Below, in pieces: positions 16,676 through 25,010 of a stretch of DNA of 51,756 nt (the first letter of the stretch is position 1; every line of letters starts with the position of its first letter). Source of the stretch: Paracoccaceae bacterium (GTDB taxonomy: Bacteria > Pseudomonadota > Alphaproteobacteria > Rhizobiales > Stappiaceae). Made by a program: the position numbers and the translations under genes. Where the stretch lies: NCBI GenBank assembly GCA_013373445.1, contig JABXHV010000090.1, positions 1 to 51,756 on the forward strand, given 5' to 3'. The notes under the pieces are model-generated. The model was not told the DNA's origin. It saw only the letters and a program-made list of their open reading frames with translations, and made no database searches.

Positions 16676-16900
16676 ATGGGTCGAACGATCAATGAAGAAC
16701 GCGGTGCAAGGCGCGCTGCCGAGTTGAAGAAGCGGTTCAGCCGTGTTTCAAAACGTTCACTTGGTTCCTCCTCCCCGATCGAGTCCATTGATCGTCGCTT
16801 GAGCAACGCGAGTGGTTTGGGTGTGTCTTCAGGTCGTTCCATCCTGATCTGGGTTGGTATTGGTCTCATTGCTTTCGTCGGCTTTTCCCTTCTTCATTAG
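16676..16900 (+). CDS. Small single-helix membrane protein, unknown
   Basis: 74 residues from ATG 16676, which has GGAG 9 nt upstream; an in-frame ATG at 16661 would add five residues. The N-terminal half is basic (ERGARRAAELKKRFSRVSKR) and likely helical. The last 20 residues (SILIWVGIGLIAFVGFSLLH) form a C-terminal membrane anchor. I do not recognise the family. The topology suggests a tail-anchored protein with a cytoplasmic basic domain. It follows the MarR gene and is preceded by the perfect 10-bp inverted repeat. The good ribosome site and sensible composition support a real gene. Confidence 0.6.
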   Translation: MGRTINEERGARRAAELKKRFSRVSKRSLGSSSPIESIDRRLSNASGLGVSSGRSILIWVGIGLIAFVGFSLLH

Positions 16901-17068
16901 TGGTTCCATAACTGCGTCTCCTTTCCAAGAATGGCGCCAGTTAGTATTTCTGGTTCAGAACGGTGTACGTTTTGATGTTCGACAAACCGGAAACAGGTCG
17001 ATAAAGAGAACATGCAGGCCTGGTCTTTGTCCGGGAAGCTTCGTTTATCTTGACCAGAGATTGAGAGC

Positions 17069-18181
17069 ATGAGCGACGACGGTAGTTCGGACGACCCCAA
17101 GGAAATAGATCCCGCTGTTGCGGGTTCCGGTTTTTCCGGGATGCCTGCGCATCAAGGGCCGAAGCCCGGTCGACGTATTACACTTGGCCATATTGCCGAA
17201 AAGCTCGGAATTTCAACTGCGACAGTCTCGCTGGCCTTGCGTGACAGCGCGCTGATCGCTGATGATACCAAGGCGCGGGTGAAACAAACCGCTGAGGAAG
17301 TTGGTTATATCTATAACCGTTCGGCAGCGTCACTTCGCACTGCGCGCAGCCAAATTGTTGGTGTCTCGGTTCACGACATTCTCAATCCCTATTTTGCTCA
17401 GCTTTTTGCCGCGCTTGAAGAAGTGCTTGAAAAAGAAGGTCAGATGATTGTCATCAGCAATCATCGTGACGATGTGGAACGGCAGCGAACCTTCATATCC
17501 ACGCTGCAGCAGCATAGAGCCGATGGTTTGATCCTTTGCCCAGCTGTGGGGACGAGTGCAGAAGAAATAAACCGGCTGATGAGCCTTGGTATCCCAATCA
17601 CTTTGCTGGGGCGGGAGGTGCCTGGAGCCTGGGCGCCTTGTGTTCACGGAGATGATGTCGCCGGTGCATATGAGGTGACAAAGCATCTGCTCGCTCAAGG
17701 CCATGAGCGCATTGCAATGCTTGGCGGCCGACGTGGGACCTCTGCGGGGCGTGACAGGAACCTGGGTTGGCGCAAGGCGCTTGAAGAACATGGGATTGAT
17801 CCTGACAAGCAACTCGATATTCCAGAGTTGATGACGCAATCTGATGGCCGCGAAATTGTGCCGCGCATTCTAGAGGCCCCAGAACGCCCAACAGCGTTGA
17901 TGTGTTTTAACGACCTTGTCGCGCTGGGCATCATGCCTGCGCTGCGTCGTCAGGACCTGATCCCGGGTGTTGATATGGCTGTCAGTGGGTACGATGACAT
18001 TGATAGCGCAGAGTATCGGACACCGTCTTTGACCACCGTGTGTAATCACGCAGACAAGATTGGCAGCCTGGCCGCTTTGACCTTGCTGCGGCAGGTGGCG
18101 GGTGAGCGGTTGCCAAGCAAGCCAATCCTGATTGAGCCCGAGCTACGCGTACGCGACAGCACTCCTCCGCCTCAAAAATAA
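17069..18181 (+). CDS. LacI-family transcriptional regulator
   Basis: 370 residues. The N-terminal extension of about 30 acidic/Pro residues precedes the helix-turn-helix ITLGHIAEKLGISTATVSLALRD and hinge helix ASLRTARSQ. The periplasmic-binding-protein-like sensor (about 90-355) contains HDILNPYF and VSGYDDIDSAEYRTPSLTTV. LacI members bind sugars or small acids and control adjacent genes. The next gene, 123 bp downstream on the same strand, encodes a 2-hydroxyacid dehydrogenase and is the obvious candidate target. A CTGGTC/GACCAG inverted repeat sits in its leader (17020-17025 and 17052-17057). Confidence 0.9.
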   Translation: MSDDGSSDDPKEIDPAVAGSGFSGMPAHQGPKPGRRITLGHIAEKLGISTATVSLALRDSALIADDTKARVKQTAEEVGYIYNRSAASLRTARSQIVGVSVHDILNPYFAQLFAALEEVLEKEGQMIVISNHRDDVERQRTFISTLQQHRADGLILCPAVGTSAEEINRLMSLGIPITLLGREVPGAWAPCVHGDDVAGAYEVTKHLLAQGHERIAMLGGRRGTSAGRDRNLGWRKALEEHGIDPDKQLDIPELMTQSDGREIVPRILEAPERPTALMCFNDLVALGIMPALRRQDLIPGVDMAVSGYDDIDSAEYRTPSLTTVCNHADKIGSLAALTLLRQVAGERLPSKPILIEPELRVRDSTPPPQK

Positions 18182-18304
18182 GCTCACGGTTCTCCCGATC
18201 ATTGAAGCAATGAACGTCGTCAAGTCTCAAAAGTGACGAACACGACTTGTCGAAGTTTTCCAAATCAGCTTCGTTAGTGCTTTGTTTTAGAATGGTGAGG
18301 ACCT

Positions 18305-19264
18305 ATGCCAGATATCTTGATGCCAAAACCCATGCAGCCGCTGGTGGAGCGTGAGCTGTCGGAGAAGTTTACGGTGCATCAGCCATTTAAGTCTGAGGAT
18401 CCGGAAGGAATGATCGCGTCCGTGAAGGACGATATTGTTGGAATTGCCGCAGGTGGCGTTGACGTTGATGATGCGTATCTGGATCAGTTTCCAAACCTAA
18501 AGATCATCGCCAATTTCGGTGTTGGTTACGATTCCATAGATGCCAATGCTTGCGAGAAACGCGGCGTCATTGTCACCAATACGCCTGACGTTTTGACCGA
18601 AGACGTCGCGGACATCGCAATGGCCTTGCTGCTATCGACGACTCGCGAATTGTCAGCAGCTGAACGCTGGTTGCGCGCCGGTAACTGGGAAGCCAAAGGT
18701 TCGTTCCCGCTCACGCGTGGGAGCTTGCGCGGGCGCATTATGGGTATTGTTGGCCTCGGACGTATCGGTAAAGCGATTGCGCATCGTGCAGAAGCCTTCG
18801 GTCTTACGATTTGCTATCATGGACGATCCAAGCAGGACGGCGTGGCCTATCCTTATTATCCAAGTGTTATGGCTCTGGCAGAGGCTTGCGACACGCTCAT
18901 GCTGGTCGCTCCTGGAGGCGAGGAAACCAAGCACATGGTTGGTGAGAGCGTGTTCGAAGCGCTCGGCCCTGAGGGCATTGTCATAAACATCGGTCGTGGG
19001 ACAGTGATCGACGAGGCGGCGTTGATCAAGGCGCTCCAGGATGGCACTATTCTTGGTGCTGGCCTTGATGTGTTTGAAGAGGAACCGCATGTTCCCGAAG
19101 CGTTGAGAAAGCTTGAGAACACGGTTCTGTTGCCGCACGTTGGGTCTGCATCGCAGTTCACTCGCAATGCTATGGCGCAGCTCGTTGTCGACAATCTGGT
19201 CGGCTGGTTTGAAAAGGGGCATCCGGTCACACCCGTGGCGGAAACACCCTTTCCAGCAAAGTAG
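18305..19264 (+). CDS. D-isomer 2-hydroxyacid dehydrogenase (glyoxylate/hydroxypyruvate reductase-like)
   Basis: 319 residues. The NAD(P)-binding Rossmann motif GIVGLGRIGKAIA is at about 148-160. The catalytic triad of the family is visible: Arg in NIGRGTVIDE, Glu in GLDVFEEEP, and His in LLPHVGSAS. VGYDSIDANACEKRGVIVTNTPDVLTEDVADIAMAL matches the catalytic-domain boundary. GTGAGGA stands 6 nt before ATG 18305. Likely reduces glyoxylate or hydroxypyruvate to the D-hydroxyacid with NADPH. The LacI gene upstream is its probable regulator. A terminator-like hairpin follows. Confidence 0.9.
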   Translation: MPDILMPKPMQPLVERELSEKFTVHQPFKSEDPEGMIASVKDDIVGIAAGGVDVDDAYLDQFPNLKIIANFGVGYDSIDANACEKRGVIVTNTPDVLTEDVADIAMALLLSTTRELSAAERWLRAGNWEAKGSFPLTRGSLRGRIMGIVGLGRIGKAIAHRAEAFGLTICYHGRSKQDGVAYPYYPSVMALAEACDTLMLVAPGGEETKHMVGESVFEALGPEGIVINIGRGTVIDEAALIKALQDGTILGAGLDVFEEEPHVPEALRKLENTVLLPHVGSASQFTRNAMAQLVVDNLVGWFEKGHPVTPVAETPFPAK

Positions 19265-19276
19265 TCAGAATGAAAG

Positions 19277-19310
19277 GGCGTGAGGGAAAATGCCTCACGC
19301 CTTCTTGTTG
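19277..19310. terminator. Terminator hairpin between convergent genes
   Basis: GGCGTGAGG (19277-19285) pairs with CCTCACGCC (19293-19301) around GAAAATG and is followed by TTCTTGTTG. The 3' arm contains the stop codon of the aminotransferase on the other strand. Probably serves the dehydrogenase transcript. Confidence 0.65.
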
Positions 19311-20476
19311 TCGTCGATGAAGTCTGAAACGCGGGTCACCGCACGTTTGATGTTCTCGGCGGAGTTGGCATAGCTCAAACGAAGATAGCCTTCGCCGAGA
19401 ATCCCGAAGTCAGGCCCGCCAATCGTTGCAACCCCGGTTTCTTCCAAAAGCGCCGAGGCCAGTTCTTTGGCTTTCCATCCAGTTTTCTTGATGTTTGGAA
19501 ACGCGTAGAATGCACCTTTTGGCGTTCTGCACGAAAAGCCCGAGATCTCGTTGAGTGATGAGACAACCAGCTTGCGGCGTTCATCGAATTTTTCAAGCAT
19601 GTGAGTGACAGCATCCTGAGGACCTTCGAGGGCCGCCAATCCAGCGTATTGGGCGGGGGCGTTGACGCAGGACCAGGAGTTGACGGCGAGCTTGCGAGCC
19701 TTGTCGATAAGGGCATCCGGCCAGAGTGAATATCCCATGCGCCAACCGGTCATGGCATAGGTCTTGGACCAGCCGTCGAGCAAGATCAAACGATCTCTGA
19801 GGCTTTCGTAGCTTAGCAGGGACACGTGTTCCATGCCGTCATAGGTCATCTGGGAGTAGATCTCATCGGACAGGATCGCGAGATCATGGTGGTGTTCAAG
19901 TCCCTTCACCAGCTTTTCGATTTCTTCCCGCGGTGTCACGCCTCCAGTCGGGTTGGCCGGGGAATTCAGGATCATCAATGTCGTTCGATCCGAGATAAGC
20001 CCCAGTGCTTCATCTGCTGAAAACGCGAACTCGTTTTCTTCGCGGATCGGCAACGGGACTGGTGTGGCGCCAGTGAATTCGATCATTGAGCGATAGATCG
20101 GGAACCCTGGGTCAGGGTAGATGATTTCTGCTCCGGGTTCCCCGAACATCAGTATCGCCATGAACATGGTGACCTTGCCGCCAGGCACAATCACAATGTT
20201 GTCCGGGTTGGTCTCGACATTGAGACGTTTGTGTAGATCGGCTGCAACAGCTTCACGGAGTGGAAGGATACCTGTTGCCGGAGTGTAGCCGTGGTGACCA
20301 TCGCGCAGTGCCTTGATAGCCGCTTCGACGATATGGTCAGGGGTTTGGAAATCCGGCTGCCCGATTCCAAGATTGATGATGTCTTTCCCTTGGGCGGCGA
20401 GCTCAGTAGCACGGGCCAGAACCGCAAATGCGTTTTCTTCTCCAATGCGGTCAAATCCGGCGATCGTTTTCAGCAC
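19295..20476 (-). CDS. Class I/II pyridoxal-phosphate aminotransferase
   Basis: 393 residues from GTG 20476, chosen because GGGAG lies 8 nt upstream and the product then begins at the usual place (LKTIAGFDRIGEENAF); longer in-frame starts reach 20776 but add non-homologous sequence. Fold-type I aspartate-aminotransferase hallmarks: NLGIGQPDFQTP near the N-terminus, NSPANPTGG, the Schiff-base Lys in DGWSKTYAMTGWRMGY, and a C-terminal Arg in LRLSYANS. Transfers amino groups between an amino acid and a 2-oxoacid; the partner amino acid cannot be fixed. It is divergent from the COG0523 gene across 220 bp. Confidence 0.85.
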   Translation of the reverse strand: MLKTIAGFDRIGEENAFAVLARATELAAQGKDIINLGIGQPDFQTPDHIVEAAIKALRDGHHGYTPATGILPLREAVAADLHKRLNVETNPDNIVIVPGGKVTMFMAILMFGEPGAEIIYPDPGFPIYRSMIEFTGATPVPLPIREENEFAFSADEALGLISDRTTLMILNSPANPTGGVTPREEIEKLVKGLEHHHDLAILSDEIYSQMTYDGMEHVSLLSYESLRDRLILLDGWSKTYAMTGWRMGYSLWPDALIDKARKLAVNSWSCVNAPAQYAGLAALEGPQDAVTHMLEKFDERRKLVVSSLNEISGFSCRTPKGAFYAFPNIKKTGWKAKELASALLEETGVATIGGPDFGILGEGYLRLSYANSAENIKRAVTRVSDFIDDNKKA

Positions 20477-20696
20477 GTGTTCACTCCCGATAATGATTTT
20501 TATGTTTGTCGTAGCGAAGCTGATGAGGTGAGAAAAGGCCTGTTTGATAAAATTAGTATGCCTTTGGTGGTTTCGGGCCCTGACTTCCTTTGATAAATCT
20601 CCACATAGCCCTCCCATGATGGTGCAAGACACCCTATATTCGCGTTCAAAGCTGCGCCTTTGTGCGCTCGAAACCCATCCGATCAAGGAAGTAAAA

Positions 20697-21806
20697 ATGC
20701 CTGATGCACAGGACACTGCCGCAAACCAGATTCCTGTAACGGTTCTGACGGGGTATCTCGGTTCCGGTAAAACCACTTTGCTGAACCGTATCTTGACCGA
20801 AAATCACGGTCAGAAGTACGCGGTGATCGTCAACGAATTTGGCGAAGTTGGTATCGACAACGATCTGCTTGTTGAGTCCGATGAAGAAATCTTCGAGATG
20901 AACAACGGTTGCATCTGTTGCACCGTGCGCGGAGATCTTATCCGCACGGTGCAGAACCTGATGAAACGACGCGGTGCATTTGACGCTATTATCGTTGAAA
21001 CGACGGGCGTTGCAGATCCGGCGCCTGTGGCACAGACCTTCTTCATGGATGACGATGTGCGCTCTGCCGCGCGGCTGGACGCGGTTGTTGCAGTTGTGGA
21101 TGCACGCCATGTTCTGCAGAGGTTGGAAGACACTGCTGAAGCCGAAGAGCAGATTGCATTTGCCGATGTGATTTTGCTGAACAAGACGGACCTTGTAACG
21201 GCTGAAGAGCTGGCGACGGTTGAGGCACGTATCCGCAAGATCAATCCCTACGCGGTTCGTCACAAGACTGAACGCTGTGCGATTGATCTGAAAGCGGTTC
21301 TTGATCGCGGTGCCTTTGATCTGGATCGAATTTTGTCATTGGATCCTCATTTCCTCCAGCACGGGCACCATGAGGATGAGTGTGGTCCGGATTGTGACCA
21401 CGAACATCACCATCATGCGCACCACGACCACTCGCACGCACATGATCATGAATGTGGACCCAACTGTGATCACGATCATCATCATCACGAAGATGAAAAC
21501 CCGCATTCGGTGAAAAGCATTTCGTTGAGAGCTGGCGATTTGAATCCTGACCTTTTCTTTCCATGGATCAATCAGGTGACACAGGTCCAAGGTCCCAACA
21601 TTCTACGTCTCAAGGGCATCATTGCGTTCAAGGATGATCCGGAGCGCTATGTCATTCAGGGTGTGCACATGATTGTCGAAGGCGATCACCAACGAGACTG
21701 GAAAGCGGATGAGCCGCGCGAGAGCCGTCTGGTGTTCATCGGCCGTGATCTGAACTGGGATGTCTTGAAGCAGAGCTTTCAGGCGTGTGCCGTACAACAG
21801 GACTGA
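20697..21806 (+). CDS. COG0523 (CobW/ZigA-like) metal-handling GTPase, His-rich
   Basis: 369 residues from ATG 20697 (AAGGAAG 6 nt upstream). Walker A GYLGSGKT at 19-26, the CxCC metal site GCICC at 71-75 (C72, C74, C75), ETTGVADPAP (Walker B region) and the NKTD base-specificity motif are intact. About residues 221-265 form a loop with more than 20 His plus Asp/Glu and two CGP-CDH repeats, expected to bind Zn, Ni or Co. The C-terminal CobW_C domain ends RLVFIGRDLNW. COG0523 GTPases load zinc or cobalt into client proteins. It is followed by a WD40 gene after 3 bp. No clear Zur box was seen upstream, so regulation by zinc is untested. Confidence 0.9.
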   Translation: MPDAQDTAANQIPVTVLTGYLGSGKTTLLNRILTENHGQKYAVIVNEFGEVGIDNDLLVESDEEIFEMNNGCICCTVRGDLIRTVQNLMKRRGAFDAIIVETTGVADPAPVAQTFFMDDDVRSAARLDAVVAVVDARHVLQRLEDTAEAEEQIAFADVILLNKTDLVTAEELATVEARIRKINPYAVRHKTERCAIDLKAVLDRGAFDLDRILSLDPHFLQHGHHEDECGPDCDHEHHHHAHHDHSHAHDHECGPNCDHDHHHHEDENPHSVKSISLRAGDLNPDLFFPWINQVTQVQGPNILRLKGIIAFKDDPERYVIQGVHMIVEGDHQRDWKADEPRESRLVFIGRDLNWDVLKQSFQACAVQQD

Positions 21807-21809
21807 CGA

Positions 21810-22784
21810 ATGCCCACAATTGCTGCTGTTGAAGCGGGAAGCTTTGTCGTCAAGACCGGCTTCTTGAATGATGTTCCCTATTTTGCGCTCGGAGATGGCC
21901 GTGTCGCGTTTGTCGACGGCGCGCAGACCGATATTCAGGCGCACAAGAGCGGCTTGCTCGCCGCCACCGAATTGCTGGATGGATCGGCGCTCGTTACCTC
22001 TGGTGATGATGGTTTGATTCAGAAGGTCTCCGGTGATGGCGCGGTGGAGACCTTGAGTGAGCGACCACGCAAGTGGATTGATATCCTGGCTTGCGGACCC
22101 TCTGGCGCGGTCGCTTTTGCCTCCGGTCGGACGGCGTGGGTGCGTCTTTCGAATGGTGAAGAGAAAGAGTTTGCCCAGGACCGTGCGGTTGGCGGGCTGT
22201 CCTTTGCGCCCAAGGGTATGCGGCTGGCAGTCTCTCACTATGACGGGTCGACGTTGTTGTGGGTTAACACTAGCGGCACGCCGCAGAAACTGGAGTGGAA
22301 GGGTGCTCATCTCGGAGTATGTTTTTCGCCAGACGGCAAGTACCTTGTGACAGCTATGCAGGAAAATGCGCTGCATGGTTGGCGCCTGACCGATGCGCAA
22401 GACATGCGAATGACTGGCTATCCCACCAAGGTCAAAAGTTGGAGCTGGTCCGTCAAAGGGCGTTATCTGGCAACATCCGGTGCAAATGCCGCAATCTGCT
22501 GGCCTTTCTTTGGCAAGACTGGTCCAATGGGACAAAATCCGTTGCAGCTTGGGACGCGTGGTGACAGTCTTGTGTCTTGCGTTGCCTGTCACCCCAAGGA
22601 AGATGTTTTGGCCATTGGATACCAGGATGGAATGGTCATGATGTGCCGGTTTGAGGATAATGCAGAGGTTCTGCTTCGTCGGCCCGGGCGTTCTCCTATC
22701 TCGGCCCTTGCATGGGACAAAGATGGACTGCGCGTTTCCTTTGGTGCCGAGGATGGGGAAGCGGGCATCATTTCATTGCAATAG
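21810..22784 (+). CDS. WD40-repeat protein coupled to COG0523 GTPase
   Basis: 324 residues, no signal peptide. Repeating blade-like segments such as LTSGDDGLIQKVS-type strands, LAVSHYDGSTLLWV, VCFSPDGKYLVTAMQENALHGWRL, LATSGANAAICWPF and LAIGYQDGMVMMCRF show the GH/WD spacing of a seven-bladed propeller; the C-terminal strand closes with LRVSFGAEDGEAGII. It begins 3 bp after the GTPase stop, so the two are co-translated. WD40 propellers are scaffolds, and a role presenting client proteins to the metal chaperone is inference from this tight pairing. Confidence 0.8.
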   Translation: MPTIAAVEAGSFVVKTGFLNDVPYFALGDGRVAFVDGAQTDIQAHKSGLLAATELLDGSALVTSGDDGLIQKVSGDGAVETLSERPRKWIDILACGPSGAVAFASGRTAWVRLSNGEEKEFAQDRAVGGLSFAPKGMRLAVSHYDGSTLLWVNTSGTPQKLEWKGAHLGVCFSPDGKYLVTAMQENALHGWRLTDAQDMRMTGYPTKVKSWSWSVKGRYLATSGANAAICWPFFGKTGPMGQNPLQLGTRGDSLVSCVACHPKEDVLAIGYQDGMVMMCRFEDNAEVLLRRPGRSPISALAWDKDGLRVSFGAEDGEAGIISLQ

Positions 22785-22810
22785 CAAAGTGTAAGTTCAG
22801 GAGGGGTGAA

Positions 22811-23314
22811 ATGGCGCGGATCTTTATGGTTTTGCTTGCCCTTGTGACGGGATCTGCAGGGTCCCAGTTTCCTGAATTTGCCCAGCAATACCGTCAACGC
22901 ATTGGCGGGGCGATCGATGCGTTGCAGGAAGTCATGACGGACTTTCAGGCAGATGCGTCGCGGTTCGGATTGAGTGTTGATGAGGCTATTGCTCGACTCA
23001 AGGCCAGTGATGACGGGCTTGTTCAAAAGCGTGGCTATACAATCGAACGGACCCAGGACCGGCTGGTGCGATTGATCGACCAGCGCGAGGCGTTTCAATC
23101 GGCTGGACCGTTTGCACGGTTGGTAATCTTCCTGGAATCGATGGACCCCAAGCTGGCACGTTCAACTGTCGAGGACTTTGAACCGGCAATTCCTGTGACC
23201 AGCGAAGGGATTGTTACCGCTGGTCTTGGTGCAGGCGCTGGCCTTCTCGGGTTTAAGTTTCTGGCCGGGCTCGGTCGCCTTAGGCGACGCAGAACACAAC
23301 AACAAATTTCATAA
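22811..23314 (+). CDS. DUF2937-family membrane protein
   Basis: 167 residues from ATG 22811, chosen for the strong AGGAGGGG ribosome site 5 nt upstream; earlier in-frame codons lie inside the WD40 gene. An N-terminal hydrophobic segment (IFMVLLALVTGSAGSQFPEFAQQYRQR) resembles the DUF2937 start. A helical middle domain is followed by a Gly-rich hydrophobic stretch (VTAGLGAGAGLLGFKFLAGL, about 140-160) and a basic tail. The domain has no assigned function. Same strand, 26 bp after the WD40 stop and 20 bp before the acylase gene. Confidence 0.75.
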   Translation: MARIFMVLLALVTGSAGSQFPEFAQQYRQRIGGAIDALQEVMTDFQADASRFGLSVDEAIARLKASDDGLVQKRGYTIERTQDRLVRLIDQREAFQSAGPFARLVIFLESMDPKLARSTVEDFEPAIPVTSEGIVTAGLGAGAGLLGFKFLAGLGRLRRRRTQQQIS

Positions 23315-23334
23315 ACAGTCAGGAACTGCAGTAC

Positions 23335-24927
23335 ATGGATACGATTACCTCTTCCGGCGGAATGGTCGTGGCCCCGCATATGGAAGCCGCGAAGGCTGGC
23401 GCGGATATTCTTGCGGAAGGTGGCTCGGCGATTGAGGCAATGATCGCAGCGGCTAGCACGATTGCTGTGGTCTATCCGCATATGAATGGCATTGGCGGTG
23501 ATGGGTTTTGGTTGATCTGCGAGCCGGGGCGAGAACCAAAGGCGCTGATGGCTTGCGGACCTTCTGGGTCAAATGCCACCCTTTCGGCCTATCATGACGC
23601 GGGCCATGGACAGATGCCCACACGTGGTCCGATGGCGGCGCTCACGGTGCCGGGCACCATTGGTGGTTGGGCGCTGGCGAAAGAGGCTGCGATAGCCATA
23701 GGCAAGGGTAAAATTCCAAACAGTGAGCTCCTGTCTGCAGCAACACAGTTTGCCAAGGATGGTTATGTGGTCAGCCGAAGCCAGGAAGAGCTCACCAATC
23801 AGAAATTTCTCGAACTGAAGGACCAGCCCGGCTTTAAGGATGTGTTTTTTGTTGATGGAAAACCGCCGAAGCAGGGGGATGTCCTCAAGCAGGAGCGGTT
23901 GGCCGATACGCTGCAGCACCTGGGCGCTGAGGGGTTTGAAGAATTTTACCGTGGCGATGTTGGAGAAGCGCTTGCAAGAGATCTTGAGCGTATCAATTCG
24001 CCGGTCCTCCGACGCGATCTTGAGCAGTTTGAAGCCAGGTTCAAGGATCCACTGAAGACCAGTCTCAAGTGCGGCACAGTTTACAACGCACCGCTTCCAA
24101 CCCAGGGTTTGGCATCTTTGTTGATCCTCGGACTTTATGACCGTCTGTCGGTGCAACAGCGTGAGGGGTTCGATCTGGTTCACGGCTTGGTCGAAGCCAC
24201 AAAGCGTGCGTTTTTGGTTCGCGACCGTGTTGTGACCGATCCTGCGCGCGTTCCAGAGCCTGTGCGACCGTTTCTCAATGCAGATTGGCTGGACGAAGAA
24301 GCAACCAAGATCGACATGAAACGGGCGTTGCCATGGCCACATGAAGCCAAGCCTGGAGATACGATCTGGATGGGCGCGGTGGACAAGGACGGTGTGGCGG
24401 TATCGTTCATTCAATCCATTTATTGGGAATTTGGATCAGGCTGTGTTTCCCCTCAAACAGGCGTCTTGATGCAGAACCGCGGCGCAAGCTTCTCTCTCCA
24501 TCCGGATGCCTTGAACGTTTTGGAGCCAGGCCGTGTACCGTTCCACACGCTCAACCCGGCGATGGCCAAGCTGAATGACGGTCGCCTTGTTACATATGGA
24601 ACAATGGGCGGTGAAGGACAGCCGCAAACGCAGGCTGCGATCTTTGCGCGTCATGTTCTCAATGGAATGCCTGTTGGCGAGGCTATTGATGCGCCACGCT
24701 GGCTGCTCGGTCGTACATGGGGGGATGAGACAACAGCCCTTCGGTTGGAAAATCGCTTCGATCCTGACGTTGTGAAGGCTCTGGAACGTGCAGGTCATGA
24801 GCTTGTTCAACTCGATGAAGCCTATTCCGATACCATGGGTCATGCTGGTATGATTGTGCGTAACGACAAAGGTGGACTTGAAGGCGCGCATGATCCACGA
24901 GCGGATGGTGGCGCGGCGGTCACCTGA
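23335..24927 (+). CDS. Gamma-glutamyltransferase-family acylase (oxamate-amidohydrolase-like alternative)
   Basis: 530 residues, Ntn-hydrolase of the Ggt fold. HMNGIGGDGFWLI is the N-terminal family stretch. The self-cleavage Thr aligns as DTIWMGAVDKDG, Thr standing where E. coli Ggt has T391 before SVVDKDG. Glutamate-binding residues differ: the NNxMDDF loop is replaced by QNRGASFSL and the SSMSP segment by PFHTLNPAM. These variants resemble Ggt-fold acylases such as HpxW oxamate amidohydrolase, known from uric-acid breakdown, more than glutathione hydrolases. There is no signal peptide, so it is cytoplasmic. Activity as an amidase is likely, substrate open. Last gene of the COG0523 run. Confidence 0.8.
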   Translation: MDTITSSGGMVVAPHMEAAKAGADILAEGGSAIEAMIAAASTIAVVYPHMNGIGGDGFWLICEPGREPKALMACGPSGSNATLSAYHDAGHGQMPTRGPMAALTVPGTIGGWALAKEAAIAIGKGKIPNSELLSAATQFAKDGYVVSRSQEELTNQKFLELKDQPGFKDVFFVDGKPPKQGDVLKQERLADTLQHLGAEGFEEFYRGDVGEALARDLERINSPVLRRDLEQFEARFKDPLKTSLKCGTVYNAPLPTQGLASLLILGLYDRLSVQQREGFDLVHGLVEATKRAFLVRDRVVTDPARVPEPVRPFLNADWLDEEATKIDMKRALPWPHEAKPGDTIWMGAVDKDGVAVSFIQSIYWEFGSGCVSPQTGVLMQNRGASFSLHPDALNVLEPGRVPFHTLNPAMAKLNDGRLVTYGTMGGEGQPQTQAAIFARHVLNGMPVGEAIDAPRWLLGRTWGDETTALRLENRFDPDVVKALERAGHELVQLDEAYSDTMGHAGMIVRNDKGGLEGAHDPRADGGAAVT

Positions 24928-24947
24928 GGCTTTCGCGCCTGTGAAGA

Positions 24948-24969
24948 CCGGTTTGTTAACGCAAACCGG
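24948..24969 (+). repeat. 8-bp perfect hairpin after the acylase gene
   Basis: CCGGTTTG (24948-24955) and CAAACCGG (24962-24969) flank TTAACG. No T run follows. Either a weak terminator or an operator before the LysR gene. Confidence 0.45.
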
Positions 24970-25010
24970 CGCTTGATAGAGAAAACGGAATTGCTGGCTT
25001 AGGAGTCCTC

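Noticed and set aside
20477-20696. Zur box upstream of the COG0523 gene
   Set aside because: I looked for an AT-rich palindrome of the alphaproteobacterial Zur type and found none convincing.
20477-20776. N-terminal extension of the aminotransferase to 493 residues
   Set aside because: The extra 100 residues overlap the COG0523 gene's start region and are unlike any aminotransferase; GTG 20476 has a good ribosome site.
21360-21490. Repetitive CATCAC-type tract resembling a small tandem repeat
   Set aside because: It is the codon-level image of the His-rich metal loop in the COG0523 GTPase, with irregular spacing; the same applies to 27313-27435 in the NicO fusion.
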